From contig JAJXSZ010000191.1 of assembly GCA_021784255.1 (NCBI GenBank), positions 1 through 5,974 of the forward strand: a DNA stretch of 5,974 bases, given 5' to 3'. The notes beneath the pieces were generated by a model. It was not told where the DNA came from and ran no database searches. It worked only from the letters and a program-made list of their open reading frames with translations. Position numbers and translations under genes: made by a program. This stretch comes from Pseudomonadota bacterium (lineage in GTDB: Bacteria > Pseudomonadota > Alphaproteobacteria > Acetobacterales > Acetobacteraceae). Shown piece by piece: positions 1-5,960 of the stretch (position 1 is its first letter; each line of letters starts with the position of its first letter).

Positions 1-310
1 TGTATTTGACACCATCCTCGTTCACCAGGCGGCTGTATGCAGCAACCGCGGTCGCCGCCTTGTACTGGTCGTCATAGGCGATGATCCGGATCTGATATTT
101 CTTCCCGCCGACGTCGAGGCCGCCTTTGGCGTTGATGTCGTTGGCCAGAATGGTGGCGGCTTCCTTTGCCGCGACCCCCCAGGGAGCACCACCACCGGTC
201 AGTGGCGCGATCACGCCAATCTTCAGGGTTTCCGCGCGGGCTCCGCCAGGTGCCATTGCAAGGCAGGCGAGGCCGAGGCTTCCCAGGAATAATGTGCGGC
301 GCAGGTTCAT
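1..310 (-). CDS. ABC transporter periplasmic substrate-binding protein, branched-chain amino acid (LivK) type, N-terminal part only
   Basis: The gene runs off the left edge, so only the first 103 codons are present; there is no stop in this frame. The ATG at 310 is preceded by GGGGGAG (322-316) five bases upstream, which fixes the start. The protein begins with a typical Sec signal peptide: MNLRR, a hydrophobic stretch at about residues 6-20, and a probable signal peptidase site after A-R-A at residue 26. The mature start, ETLKIGVIAPLTG, is the first beta strand and ligand loop of the Peripla_BP_6 (LivK/LivJ) fold. It is followed by an amphipathic helix ending in NDINAKGG and by KYQIRIIAYDDQY, the usual second strand of this family. 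Members bind amino acids, aromatic acids, amides or other small carboxylates in the periplasm and deliver them to a LivHMGF-type permease. Permease and ATPase genes would be expected further left, outside the window. The gene is divergent from the catabolic genes, suggesting it imports their substrate (inference). The ligand cannot be assigned from this fragment. Confidence 0.92.
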   Translation of the reverse strand, partial: MNLRRTLFLGSLGLACLAMAPGGARAETLKIGVIAPLTGGGAPWGVAAKEAATILANDINAKGGLDVGGKKYQIRIIAYDDQYKAATAVAAYSRLVNEDGVKY

Positions 311-315
311 GATGG

Positions 316-322
316 CTCCCCC
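316..322 (-). promoter_or_regulatory. Ribosome binding site of the substrate-binding protein gene
   Basis: GGGGGAG read on the minus strand lies five bases before the ATG at 310. It supports that start and shows that the reading frame at the window edge is a real translated gene. Confidence 0.6.
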
Positions 323-391
323 GGTGTTGTCGTTTTCCGCCAGCCATATCGGCGTCTGTTTCGAGGCGTCGGTAATGTGCGGATATACGTA

Positions 392-428
392 TTGACGCAC
401 GCATATTCGATCAATAGCGTTGCGTCAA
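392..428. promoter_or_regulatory. Dyad-symmetric element in the divergent spacer, candidate operator with overlapping promoters
   Basis: TTGACGCA (392-399) and TGCGTCAA (421-428) are perfect inverted repeats. An inner pair, TATT (404-407) and AATA (413-416), shares the same axis at base 410, giving a two-tier 37-bp dyad. Each outer arm also supplies a TTGACG -35-like hexamer. On the minus strand TTGACG (428-423) is followed after 17 bp by TATGCG (405-400). On the plus strand TTGACG (392-397) is followed after 17 bp by TAGCGT (415-420). Both -10 boxes match the consensus at only three of six positions. An ATACGTAT palindrome (385-392) abuts the left arm. Location between two divergent genes and an AT content above the surroundings fit an operator for a dimeric regulator. 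The regulator is not in the window, and its identity and the promoter activity are inference. Confidence 0.45.
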
Positions 429-533
429 GTCCGGTCACCGCTCCGGCAACGGCTTGGTCGCGCGATACCCACATCGCAGCTGCAATGTTTCTGGACGCCC
501 CGGCGGTGGATCAGGTCGTCGCAGGCGGCGGTA
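429..533. other. Rest of the divergent spacer, no gene seen
   Basis: Between the dyad element and the ribosome binding site of the SDR gene there is about 105 bp of GC-rich sequence. I see no convincing ORF with a ribosome binding site, no terminator and no repeat. It would be the untranslated leader of the SDR transcript if transcription starts near the dyad. Confidence 0.4.
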
Positions 534-540
534 GAGGAGG
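534..540 (+). promoter_or_regulatory. Ribosome binding site of the SDR gene
   Basis: GAGGAGG, a near-perfect Shine-Dalgarno sequence, sits six bases before the ATG at 547. It decides the start of the SDR gene. Confidence 0.75.
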
Positions 541-546
541 CTTTCG

Positions 547-1290
547 ATGCGGCTGGTTGGAAAAGTTGCCTTGATTACCGGTGGCGGCGCCGGCATCGGC
601 CGTGCCTGCGTCGGCCTGTTCGCCCGCGAGGGCGCGAAGGTCGTGCTCGCCGAGCGCGATGCGGCAAGCGGCGAGGCCGTGGCGCGAGAAGCAGCCGGCG
701 ACGTTATCTTCGTGCAGACCGATGTCTCGCAGTCGGAACAGGTCGAGCGCGCGGTGGCACTTGCGGTCGCCATGTATGGCGGGATCGACATTCTCTACAA
801 CAATGTCGGCGGTTCGACGCTTGCCGACGGGTCCGTAACCAGCGCTCCAATTTCGGAATTCCAGAGCAAGATGAACGTGGATCTGTTTGGCACCTGGCTC
901 GGTTGCCGCTATGCCGTGCCTGAGATGATCAAGCGGGGTGGTGGCGCGGTGGTCAACGCCACGTCCATCACCGGCCTGCGCGGTGTCCGCAACCGTGCCG
1001 CGTATTCAGCCGCCAAGGGCGCCATTGCCGCGTTGACGCGTTCCATGGCCGTCGACCTCGCGCCGCACAATATCCGCGTCAACGCGGTCGCGCCCGGTTC
1101 AACCTTGACGGAACGCGTCCGCGCCCGGCGCAACGGGAGTGCCGCCCGCACCGCCATGGAGGAACGGCACCTGTTGGGCCTCGTGGACCCGCTTGATGTT
1201 GCAAACGCGGTGCTCTTCCTGAGTTGCGATGAGTCACGCCGTATCACCGGCCAGGTGCTCGCGGTCGACAGCGGCTTTACCATTACCTGA
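547..1290 (+). CDS. SDR-family NAD(P)-dependent oxidoreductase (classical type)
   Basis: This 247-residue cytoplasmic protein has the usual length of a classical short-chain dehydrogenase/reductase. The whole protein is one Rossmann domain. The cofactor loop TGGGAGIG is at residues 11-18. An acidic residue, E36, ends the second strand (LAERD), which in this family usually favours NAD(H) over NADP(H). D59-V60 contacts the adenine, and NNVGG at 85-89 is a variant of the NNAG motif. The catalytic tetrad is complete: N110, S140, Y153 and K157 (YSAAK at 153-157). PG at 183-184 and the C-terminal ITGQVLAVDSG are typical. The start is set by a strong ribosome binding site at 534-540. SDRs of this kind oxidise secondary alcohols or reduce ketones, but the substrate cannot be predicted. 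It is the first plus-strand gene after the divergent spacer. The 121-bp gap to the next gene, with its own promoter candidate, suggests it may be transcribed separately. A short ACCTG/CAGGT inverted repeat (1285-1298) spans its stop codon. Confidence 0.95.
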   Translation: MRLVGKVALITGGGAGIGRACVGLFAREGAKVVLAERDAASGEAVAREAAGDVIFVQTDVSQSEQVERAVALAVAMYGGIDILYNNVGGSTLADGSVTSAPISEFQSKMNVDLFGTWLGCRYAVPEMIKRGGGAVVNATSITGLRGVRNRAAYSAAKGAIAALTRSMAVDLAPHNIRVNAVAPGSTLTERVRARRNGSAARTAMEERHLLGLVDPLDVANAVLFLSCDESRRITGQVLAVDSGFTIT

Positions 1291-1306
1291 ACGCAGGTCC
1301 GAAATC

Positions 1307-1335
1307 TTGACGCTTACAGGGCGCAAGTCTAAAAA
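1307..1335 (+). promoter_or_regulatory. Candidate sigma70-type promoter of the dehydrogenase-esterase operon
   Basis: TTGACG (1307-1312, five of six matches to the -35 consensus) is followed after exactly 17 bp by TAAAAA (1330-1335, four of six matches to the -10 consensus). It lies in the most AT-rich stretch of the spacer between the SDR and the next gene. Transcription would start near 1342, giving a leader of about 70 bases. Prediction by eye only. Confidence 0.45.
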
Positions 1336-1397
1336 ACGCAAATATGAAAACGATACCGGATATACGCACGATTAGCGATTGCCCAGACGCATCGCTC

Positions 1398-1403
1398 AGG
1401 AGG
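1398..1403 (+). promoter_or_regulatory. Ribosome binding site deciding the start of the first HIBADH-family gene
   Basis: AGGAGG lies eight bases before the ATG at 1412. An in-frame TTG at 1379 would add 11 residues (MPRRIAQEDAP) in front of the nucleotide-binding strand. That start has no Shine-Dalgarno sequence, and its coding stretch would contain this site, so ATG 1412 is preferred. Confidence 0.75.
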
Positions 1404-1411
1404 ACGCGCCA

Positions 1412-2341
1412 ATGAAAGTTGGGTTCATCGGGCTTGGCCGGATGGGGAGGGGCATGGCGAGCAGTGTCCGTCGTGCCGGTTTCGAGATGATCGTCCACGA
1501 CGTCGTCGCCACTTCCGGAAAACCGCTGCTCGACGCGGGCGCGAGCTGGGCGGACAGCCCCGGCACCCTGGCCGCGCAGACCGATGTCGTCTTCACCTCC
1601 CTGCCGACGCCCGCGGATGTCGAGGCCGTGGGGTTCGCGCCCGGCGGGCTGGCCGAGGGATTGCGCCCGGGGACCGCCTGGTTCGACCTTTCCACCAACG
1701 CCGTCTCCGCCGTCCGCAGCCTGCACGCGCGGTTGGCCAAACAGGGTGTGGACTTCCTCGACGCTCCCGTCAGCGGCGGTCCAGCCGGCGCAGCGAGCGG
1801 CAAGCTCGCAATCCTCGTGGGCGGTGAAAAGCCCGTCTACGATCGTTTTGAGCACGTGCTGAAAGCCATGGGAGACCAGGCCCGCTATATTGGCCCGATC
1901 GGCGCTGGTTCGATCGCCAAACTCGTCCACAACTGCGCGTCCACGGGCCTTGCCGTGCTGCTCGCCGAGGTCTTCACGATGGGCGTCAAGGCCGGCGTCG
2001 AGCCGCTGGCGCTGTTTGAGGCGATCCGCCAGGGAGCGACGGGACGCATGCGGACCTTCGAGGTGCTCGGCCAGCGCTTCCTGCCCGGCGAGTTCGACAA
2101 GGCAAACTTTGCGCTGCGCCTCGTGCACAAGGATATCTCGCTCGGCACTCAGCTCGGGCGCGAATACAATGTACCGATGCGCATGATGAACCTGGTGATG
2201 GCGGATCTGGACGAGGCGATGAACCGCGGTTGGGGTGAGCGCGACAGCAAATCCGTGATGGCACTCCAGGTTGAGCGCGCAGGCCTTGATCCCATCAAGG
2301 TTCCGGCCGAGCAGATCAAGGCGGTGGTGGAAAAGGGTTGA
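1412..2341 (+). CDS. NAD(P)-dependent oxidoreductase of the 3-hydroxyisobutyrate dehydrogenase family (copy A)
   Basis: Starting at ATG 1412 the protein has 309 residues, normal for the beta-hydroxyacid dehydrogenase family (COG2084; relatives are 3-hydroxyisobutyrate dehydrogenase and tartronate semialdehyde reductase). The N-terminal Rossmann domain (about 1-160) starts MKVGFIGLGRMG with the GxGxxG loop at 7-12. D30 at the end of the second strand suggests NAD rather than NADP. The substrate-binding S121-G122-G123 follows DAPV, and the active-site segment GAGSIAKLVHN (164-174) holds the catalytic lysine K170 and N174. The all-helical C-terminal domain (about 165-309) is complete. The family oxidises beta-hydroxy acids to semialdehydes or the reverse; the substrate here is unknown. 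The stop codon overlaps the ATG of the downstream esterase by one base, so the two are almost certainly co-translated. It is about 61% identical, without gaps, to the copy on the opposite strand at 5020-5949. It is not a recent duplicate, since many third codon positions differ between the two genes. Confidence 0.93.
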   Translation: MKVGFIGLGRMGRGMASSVRRAGFEMIVHDVVATSGKPLLDAGASWADSPGTLAAQTDVVFTSLPTPADVEAVGFAPGGLAEGLRPGTAWFDLSTNAVSAVRSLHARLAKQGVDFLDAPVSGGPAGAASGKLAILVGGEKPVYDRFEHVLKAMGDQARYIGPIGAGSIAKLVHNCASTGLAVLLAEVFTMGVKAGVEPLALFEAIRQGATGRMRTFEVLGQRFLPGEFDKANFALRLVHKDISLGTQLGREYNVPMRMMNLVMADLDEAMNRGWGERDSKSVMALQVERAGLDPIKVPAEQIKAVVEKG

Positions 2342-3885
2342 TGGCTCCGGCGGCACGGGTCGTCGAGACGCGCTCGGGACGGCTGCGCGGCGCGACCAAC
2401 GCCGGCGTCCAGGTCTTCAAGGGCATCCGCTACGCGGCCTCCGCGTCCGGCGATAACCGCTTCCGCCCGCCCCAGCCGGTGCTTTCCTGGGCAGGGGTCC
2501 GCGATGCGCTGCAGCCGGGTGCCTCCGCGCCGCAATTCGCCGTGCCGCATCACACCGACCCCTTCTACCGATGGTATTCCGAGATCGAACCGATCTCGGA
2601 AGACTGCCTGTTCCTCAATGTCTTCTCACCGAGCCTGGATGATGAAAGGCGCCCGGTTCTGTTCTGGATTCATGGCGGCGGCTGGCGAGAGTTCGCCGGC
2701 ACCGCGCGAGGCTTCGATGGCACCGCCCTCGCCCGGGAGGGTGATGTCGTGGTGGTCACCATTAACCACCGCCTGAACGGGTTTGGCTTCCTGCGTATCG
2801 AGGACACCGATGAGCGGTTCGCCGACGCCGCCAACACCGGCATGCTGGACATCGTCGCGGCGCTCGAATGGGTGCGGGACAACATCGCATCCTTTGGCGG
2901 TGATCCCTGGAACGTCACGCTGTTCGGCGAATCCGGTGGCGCCTCGAAGATCGCGGCGATCCTCGCGCTGCGCCCGGCGCACGGACTGTTCCACAAGGCG
3001 ATCATGCAGAGCAGCGCCGGCGGCATGCGCCTCGCAGAACCGGAGGAAGCCGCGCGTGCCACCGCGTCGCTCGCCCGCGAACTCGGGCTTGCCCGCGCCG
3101 ATGGTGCTGCCCTGCAGAATCTGCCGATGGAGACCCTGGTCGAGGCGATGCGTCGGACCGGCGCCGTCTTCCGCGGCAGCATCGACAACCGCAACTTCAA
3201 TACGCATCCCTTCGCCGGGCAGGCCTCGTCGCTGTCGGCTGGCATTCCCCTCCTTGCTGGCTGCACCAACACCGAAACCACCTATTACCTACGCGGCGAC
3301 GACGGTAATTTCGCGCTCGGCTTCGCTGATGTGACGCGCCGCCTCGCCCGCTTCCTCCGCCGCGATCCCGCTTCAGCGGACGACATCATCGCGCGTTACC
3401 GCGCCGCCTATCCGGACTTCGATGCCTCGCGCATCCTGGTCGCAATCACCTCGGATTTCGTATTCAAGCGCAACACATACGCGATGGCGGGGATGCACGC
3501 GGCCCTCGGCACTCCCACCTACGCCTTCCTGTTCGAGCGTCAGTCACCGGTCGAGGGTGGGCGCATGGGCTCCTGCCACACCAGCGAGGTGCCGTTCATC
3601 TTCGGCACCACCGAGGCGGCAAGCAGCGCGATCGGTGAGGGGCAGGACATCGCGCCCATGACGCGGCGCATGATGGCCACCTGGTGTGCCTTCGCGCGCA
3701 CCGGCAATCCCGCGAACCCGACGCTGCCGGCGTGGCCGCCCTACACGGACATGCATCGCCACACGATGGTGCTCAACCTCGACAGCCGGACCGAGAACGA
3801 TCCCGGCGGTGACGCACGCGCCGCACTCGCGGGGGAAGCATGGTTCGGCTATGGCCACGCGCTGACCGACTTCTGCCGGAACTGA
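2341..3885 (+). CDS. Type-B carboxylesterase (COesterase family), cytoplasmic
   Basis: The 514-residue protein has the full length of a type-B carboxylesterase (PF00135). N-terminal family signatures include FKGIRYA (26-32), RFRPPQP (40-46) and SEDCLFLNVFSP (86-97). The oxyanion hole is HGGG (111-114). The nucleophile elbow GESGGAS puts the catalytic serine at S198. The acid is most likely E312 (CTNTETTYYL), and the histidine H413 (SCHTSEVPFIFG). The triad therefore appears intact. There is no signal peptide, unlike many members, so it acts in the cytoplasm, presumably after uptake of its substrate. The ATG at 2341 shares its A with the TGA of the upstream dehydrogenase (TGATG). Only a weak purine stretch precedes it, which fits translational coupling; a TTG at 2338 would add just one residue. 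It hydrolyses carboxylic esters, possibly carbamates, but the specificity cannot be inferred. It ends 27 bp from the stop of the convergent amidohydrolase gene. Confidence 0.95.
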   Translation: MAPAARVVETRSGRLRGATNAGVQVFKGIRYAASASGDNRFRPPQPVLSWAGVRDALQPGASAPQFAVPHHTDPFYRWYSEIEPISEDCLFLNVFSPSLDDERRPVLFWIHGGGWREFAGTARGFDGTALAREGDVVVVTINHRLNGFGFLRIEDTDERFADAANTGMLDIVAALEWVRDNIASFGGDPWNVTLFGESGGASKIAAILALRPAHGLFHKAIMQSSAGGMRLAEPEEAARATASLARELGLARADGAALQNLPMETLVEAMRRTGAVFRGSIDNRNFNTHPFAGQASSLSAGIPLLAGCTNTETTYYLRGDDGNFALGFADVTRRLARFLRRDPASADDIIARYRAAYPDFDASRILVAITSDFVFKRNTYAMAGMHAALGTPTYAFLFERQSPVEGGRMGSCHTSEVPFIFGTTEAASSAIGEGQDIAPMTRRMMATWCAFARTGNPANPTLPAWPPYTDMHRHTMVLNLDSRTENDPGGDARAALAGEAWFGYGHALTDFCRN

Positions 3886-3912
3886 CGGCGGTCGTCCGTG
3901 ACGCGCGCGGTA
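3886..3912. other. Convergent intergenic gap of 27 bp
   Basis: The esterase and amidohydrolase stop codons face each other across this gap. It has a weak 4-bp inverted repeat (ACGG at 3885-3888, CCGT at 3896-3899) but no T-run on either strand. I cannot call a bidirectional intrinsic terminator, so the two transcripts may read into each other. Confidence 0.5.
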
Positions 3913-4977
3913 TCAAGTATCCGAGCGATTACCCCGCGTGGTTCCAAGCGCACCGAGCAGGGTTGGGAGATCGAGCCGGTAGACCCGCGCGGCTGTGCCA
4001 GAAAAAATGGCGACTCTTTCGTCGTCGGAACATCCTCGCGTGGTCAATTTCAGCGCATTCCACAGCGGCACGAACCCGCAGGAGCGGCCATCGTTGGGGA
4101 AGTTGCTTGCGGTCATGCAACGCCCGGCGCCAAAGAGCTCGATCGCGCTTTCCACGTATGGCCGCCACGCTTTTGCCAGTTCTGCAGAACCGACTGGATC
4201 GGCGCGCCGGTCGAAGCCAAAGCCCCAATAGAGGGTTCCGAACCCGCCGATCTTGCAAAAGACGTTGGGGTGGTGCGATGCCGCGGCGAGGTTGCTTCGC
4301 CAGGTGCGGAAGATCTCCGCGCGCTCGGTGGCAGTCGCATTCATCGCGAAGGCGAGGCCGAGATGGTTGATGACAATATTGGTGTCGGGGTGGGCCGCGG
4401 CCAGCGCCGTCACTTCCGGTAGCTGCTCATGCAGGATCGCCGCCTCGAAAGTCAGGCCTCGCCGTCCCAGATGACGAAACGCCGCGAGAAATCCCGGGTC
4501 CGCCAAAAGGTTCGGTGGCGGCCTGTGTGCCAGCATCCGTAGTGCCTGTGGATTCGGATGCGCCATCGCAATCTGGCGGATGCCGCGAAACCGGTCATCG
4601 GCGATGGCGGATGCCGTGTCGAGATAGGCCTCGACCGCATCGCCCGCCCGCATGTCGACATATCCGATGATCGCTTCGGCCACGCGCGTCGCGCCATAGG
4701 TGCCACTGCGGCACATCGCGCCCGCGCCAAGGGCGAACTCGATCTCCCCGAGCGGGCGCAGCATCTCGGGGCCATCGCGGCGGGCCATCGCCTGCGTCTC
4801 GACATACACCGTAGCAACCACACGATGCCCCGCTGCCGCATCGGCGAGATACTCGTCGAGAAGATATCGAAGCCCCGGCCGGAGAAAGAGATGATGATGG
4901 GTGTCGATGATCGGCATGTCGGGATCGAGGATCGGCTCGTCCCTGCCTTCGTTCCGCTTGAGGAAGTCGGCACTCAT
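3913..4977 (-). CDS. Amidohydrolase-2 family hydrolase (COG3618-like TIM barrel)
   Basis: The 354-residue protein belongs to the amidohydrolase-2 family (PF04909), which includes 2-pyrone-4,6-dicarboxylate lactonase, lactonases and some decarboxylases. The first barrel strand carries DTHHHLF (25-31), with the metal-type histidines H27 and H29. Further candidate active-site residues are E60 (VYVETQ), R134 (FRGIRQ), H183 (AILHEQ) and H205 (INHLG). The last barrel strand is CMTASNFPND (287-296), where many relatives have an aspartate in place of N292; a subgroup with SNFP is known to me. The end, FSGTAARVYRL (325-335), is a family hallmark. The ATG at 4977 is chosen over the internal ATG at 4917 because EPILDPDMPIID (14-25) resembles the N-terminus of close relatives as I recall them. 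Its ribosome binding site is weak, and it lies 42 bp after the stop of the upstream dehydrogenase, so it is probably co-transcribed with it. It most likely opens a lactone or hydrolyses a C-O or C-N bond; the substrate is unknown. Confidence 0.9.
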   Translation of the reverse strand: MSADFLKRNEGRDEPILDPDMPIIDTHHHLFLRPGLRYLLDEYLADAAAGHRVVATVYVETQAMARRDGPEMLRPLGEIEFALGAGAMCRSGTYGATRVAEAIIGYVDMRAGDAVEAYLDTASAIADDRFRGIRQIAMAHPNPQALRMLAHRPPPNLLADPGFLAAFRHLGRRGLTFEAAILHEQLPEVTALAAAHPDTNIVINHLGLAFAMNATATERAEIFRTWRSNLAAASHHPNVFCKIGGFGTLYWGFGFDRRADPVGSAELAKAWRPYVESAIELFGAGRCMTASNFPNDGRSCGFVPLWNALKLTTRGCSDDERVAIFSGTAARVYRLDLPTLLGALGTTRGNRSDT

Positions 4978-5019
4978 CGGCGCTTGACCCGCATCCGCGC
5001 GGTTGGTTTCCGCGCCTGA

Positions 5020-5949
5020 TCAACCCTTCTCCGTCACGGCCTTGAGCTTCTCGCGCGGCACCGCGATCGGTGGAATGCCCGCGCGCTCGCTCTGCAGAGC
5101 GAGGAAGGAATGGCTGTCCCGGCCGCCCCAGCCGCGATTCATCGCCTCGGTGAGTTCCTGGCCGACGAGGTTGCACAACCGCATGGGAACCGAGACATCG
5201 CGCCCAAGCTGGAGCGCCAGCATCGTGTCCTTGTGCAGCAGCCGCAAGGCGAAGCTTGGCGGATCGAACTGGCCTGGCAAGAAGCGGTTACCGAAGATGT
5301 CAAAGGTGCGGTTTCGTCCCAGCGCGCCTTGGCGCACGGCGGCCCACAGCGTCAGGGGGTCGACCCCAGCCTTCACGCCCATGGTGAAGACCTCGCCGAG
5401 CACCGTCCCCACCGCGGCATGCGCGCAGTTATGCACAAGCTTCGCAATGGTGCCGGCGCCGGTCCCGCCGATATAGATCACCTGGTCGCCGATGGTATTC
5501 AGGAGGGGCCGGCAGCGCTCAAACGCCTGTTCGTCTCCCCCCACCCAAAGTGCCAGCTTGCCGCTGGCGGCCCCTGCCGGGCCACCGCTCACCGGCGCGT
5601 CGAGGAAATCAATCCCCCGGCTCGCGAGCTCGGCGTGCAGCCTCCGCACGACGTCAACGGAGTTCGTGGTGAGATCGACCCACGTGGCGCCCGGCCGTAA
5701 GCCAGCTGCCAACCCCGTGTCGCCGCGGCACACTGCCTCGACATCCGCCGGCGTCGGCAGGGAGGTGAAGATCAGGTCGCAGGCTTCGGCGAGGGCGCGT
5801 GGCGTCTGCGCCCAGGTCGCACCGTTCTGGAGATGGAGGGACGCAGCCTGGCGCGTCAGGTCGTGGACAACAATGGGATGGCCGGCCTTCTGCAAGTTGG
5901 CGGCCATGCCGCTGCCCATCATTCCGAGCCCGATGAATCCGACGGTCAT
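5020..5949 (-). CDS. NAD(P)-dependent oxidoreductase of the 3-hydroxyisobutyrate dehydrogenase family (copy B)
   Basis: With the ATG at 5949 the protein has 309 residues, exactly the length of copy A. A GTG at 5955 is in frame but overlaps the ribosome binding site AGAGGG (5960-5955), which lies five bases from the ATG, so the ATG is preferred. The domain plan is that of the family: MTVGFIGLGMMG with GxGxxG at 7-12, D30 at the end of strand two (NAD preference suggested), DAPVSGGPAG (117-126) in the substrate loop, and GAGTIAKLVHN (164-174) with the catalytic lysine K170 and N174. A helical C-terminal domain follows. The C-terminus KAVTEKG matches copy A's KAVVEKG. It is the first gene visible in a minus-strand operon with the amidohydrolase. 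Residues 31-60 and 141-150 differ most from copy A, while 61-70 and 117-130 are almost or fully identical. It likely acts on a beta-hydroxy acid or semialdehyde related to that of copy A (inference). Confidence 0.93.
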   Translation of the reverse strand: MTVGFIGLGMMGSGMAANLQKAGHPIVVHDLTRQAASLHLQNGATWAQTPRALAEACDLIFTSLPTPADVEAVCRGDTGLAAGLRPGATWVDLTTNSVDVVRRLHAELASRGIDFLDAPVSGGPAGAASGKLALWVGGDEQAFERCRPLLNTIGDQVIYIGGTGAGTIAKLVHNCAHAAVGTVLGEVFTMGVKAGVDPLTLWAAVRQGALGRNRTFDIFGNRFLPGQFDPPSFALRLLHKDTMLALQLGRDVSVPMRLCNLVGQELTEAMNRGWGGRDSHSFLALQSERAGIPPIAVPREKLKAVTEKG

Positions 5950-5954
5950 GGACA

Positions 5955-5960
5955 CCCTCT
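5955..5960 (-). promoter_or_regulatory. Ribosome binding site deciding the start of HIBADH copy B
   Basis: AGAGGG on the minus strand lies five bases before the ATG at 5949. The alternative GTG start (5955-5953) shares a base with it and could not use it, so the ATG is favoured. Only 14 further bases are visible to the window edge, so the promoter of this operon cannot be judged. Confidence 0.6.

Noticed and set aside
72..404. Minus-strand frame of 110 codons at the left edge
   Set aside because: It overlaps the substrate-binding protein in another frame and gives an Arg-rich translation without family features.
377..574. Possible 65-residue plus-strand peptide in the divergent spacer
   Set aside because: It has no Shine-Dalgarno sequence, starts within the promoter/dyad region and runs into the SDR gene out of frame.
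1285..1298. ACCTG-AACG-CAGGT hairpin at the end of the SDR gene as a terminator
   Set aside because: The stem has only five pairs, it spans the stop codon, and no T-run follows. It is too weak for an intrinsic terminator.
1379..1411. Upstream TTG start adding 11 residues to HIBADH copy A
   Set aside because: No ribosome binding site precedes it, and the good AGGAGG at 1398-1403 serves the ATG at 1412. The resulting length then equals that of copy B.
1283..2356. Long open frame of 357 codons antisense to the whole HIBADH-A gene
   Set aside because: It mirrors a gene with clear family motifs, has no ribosome binding site, and its translation is low-complexity and rich in Arg, Gly and Ala. In GC-rich DNA stops are rare on the opposite strand, so this is a shadow frame.
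3885..3899. Inverted repeat ACGG/CCGT between the convergent genes as a bidirectional terminator
   Set aside because: A four-base stem without T-tracts on either strand is expected by chance in GC-rich DNA.
1412..5949. The inverted dehydrogenase pair as arms of a transposon or a recombining inverted repeat
   Set aside because: The nucleotide sequences differ at many third positions even in the most conserved block, and there is no transposase, terminal repeat or target duplication.
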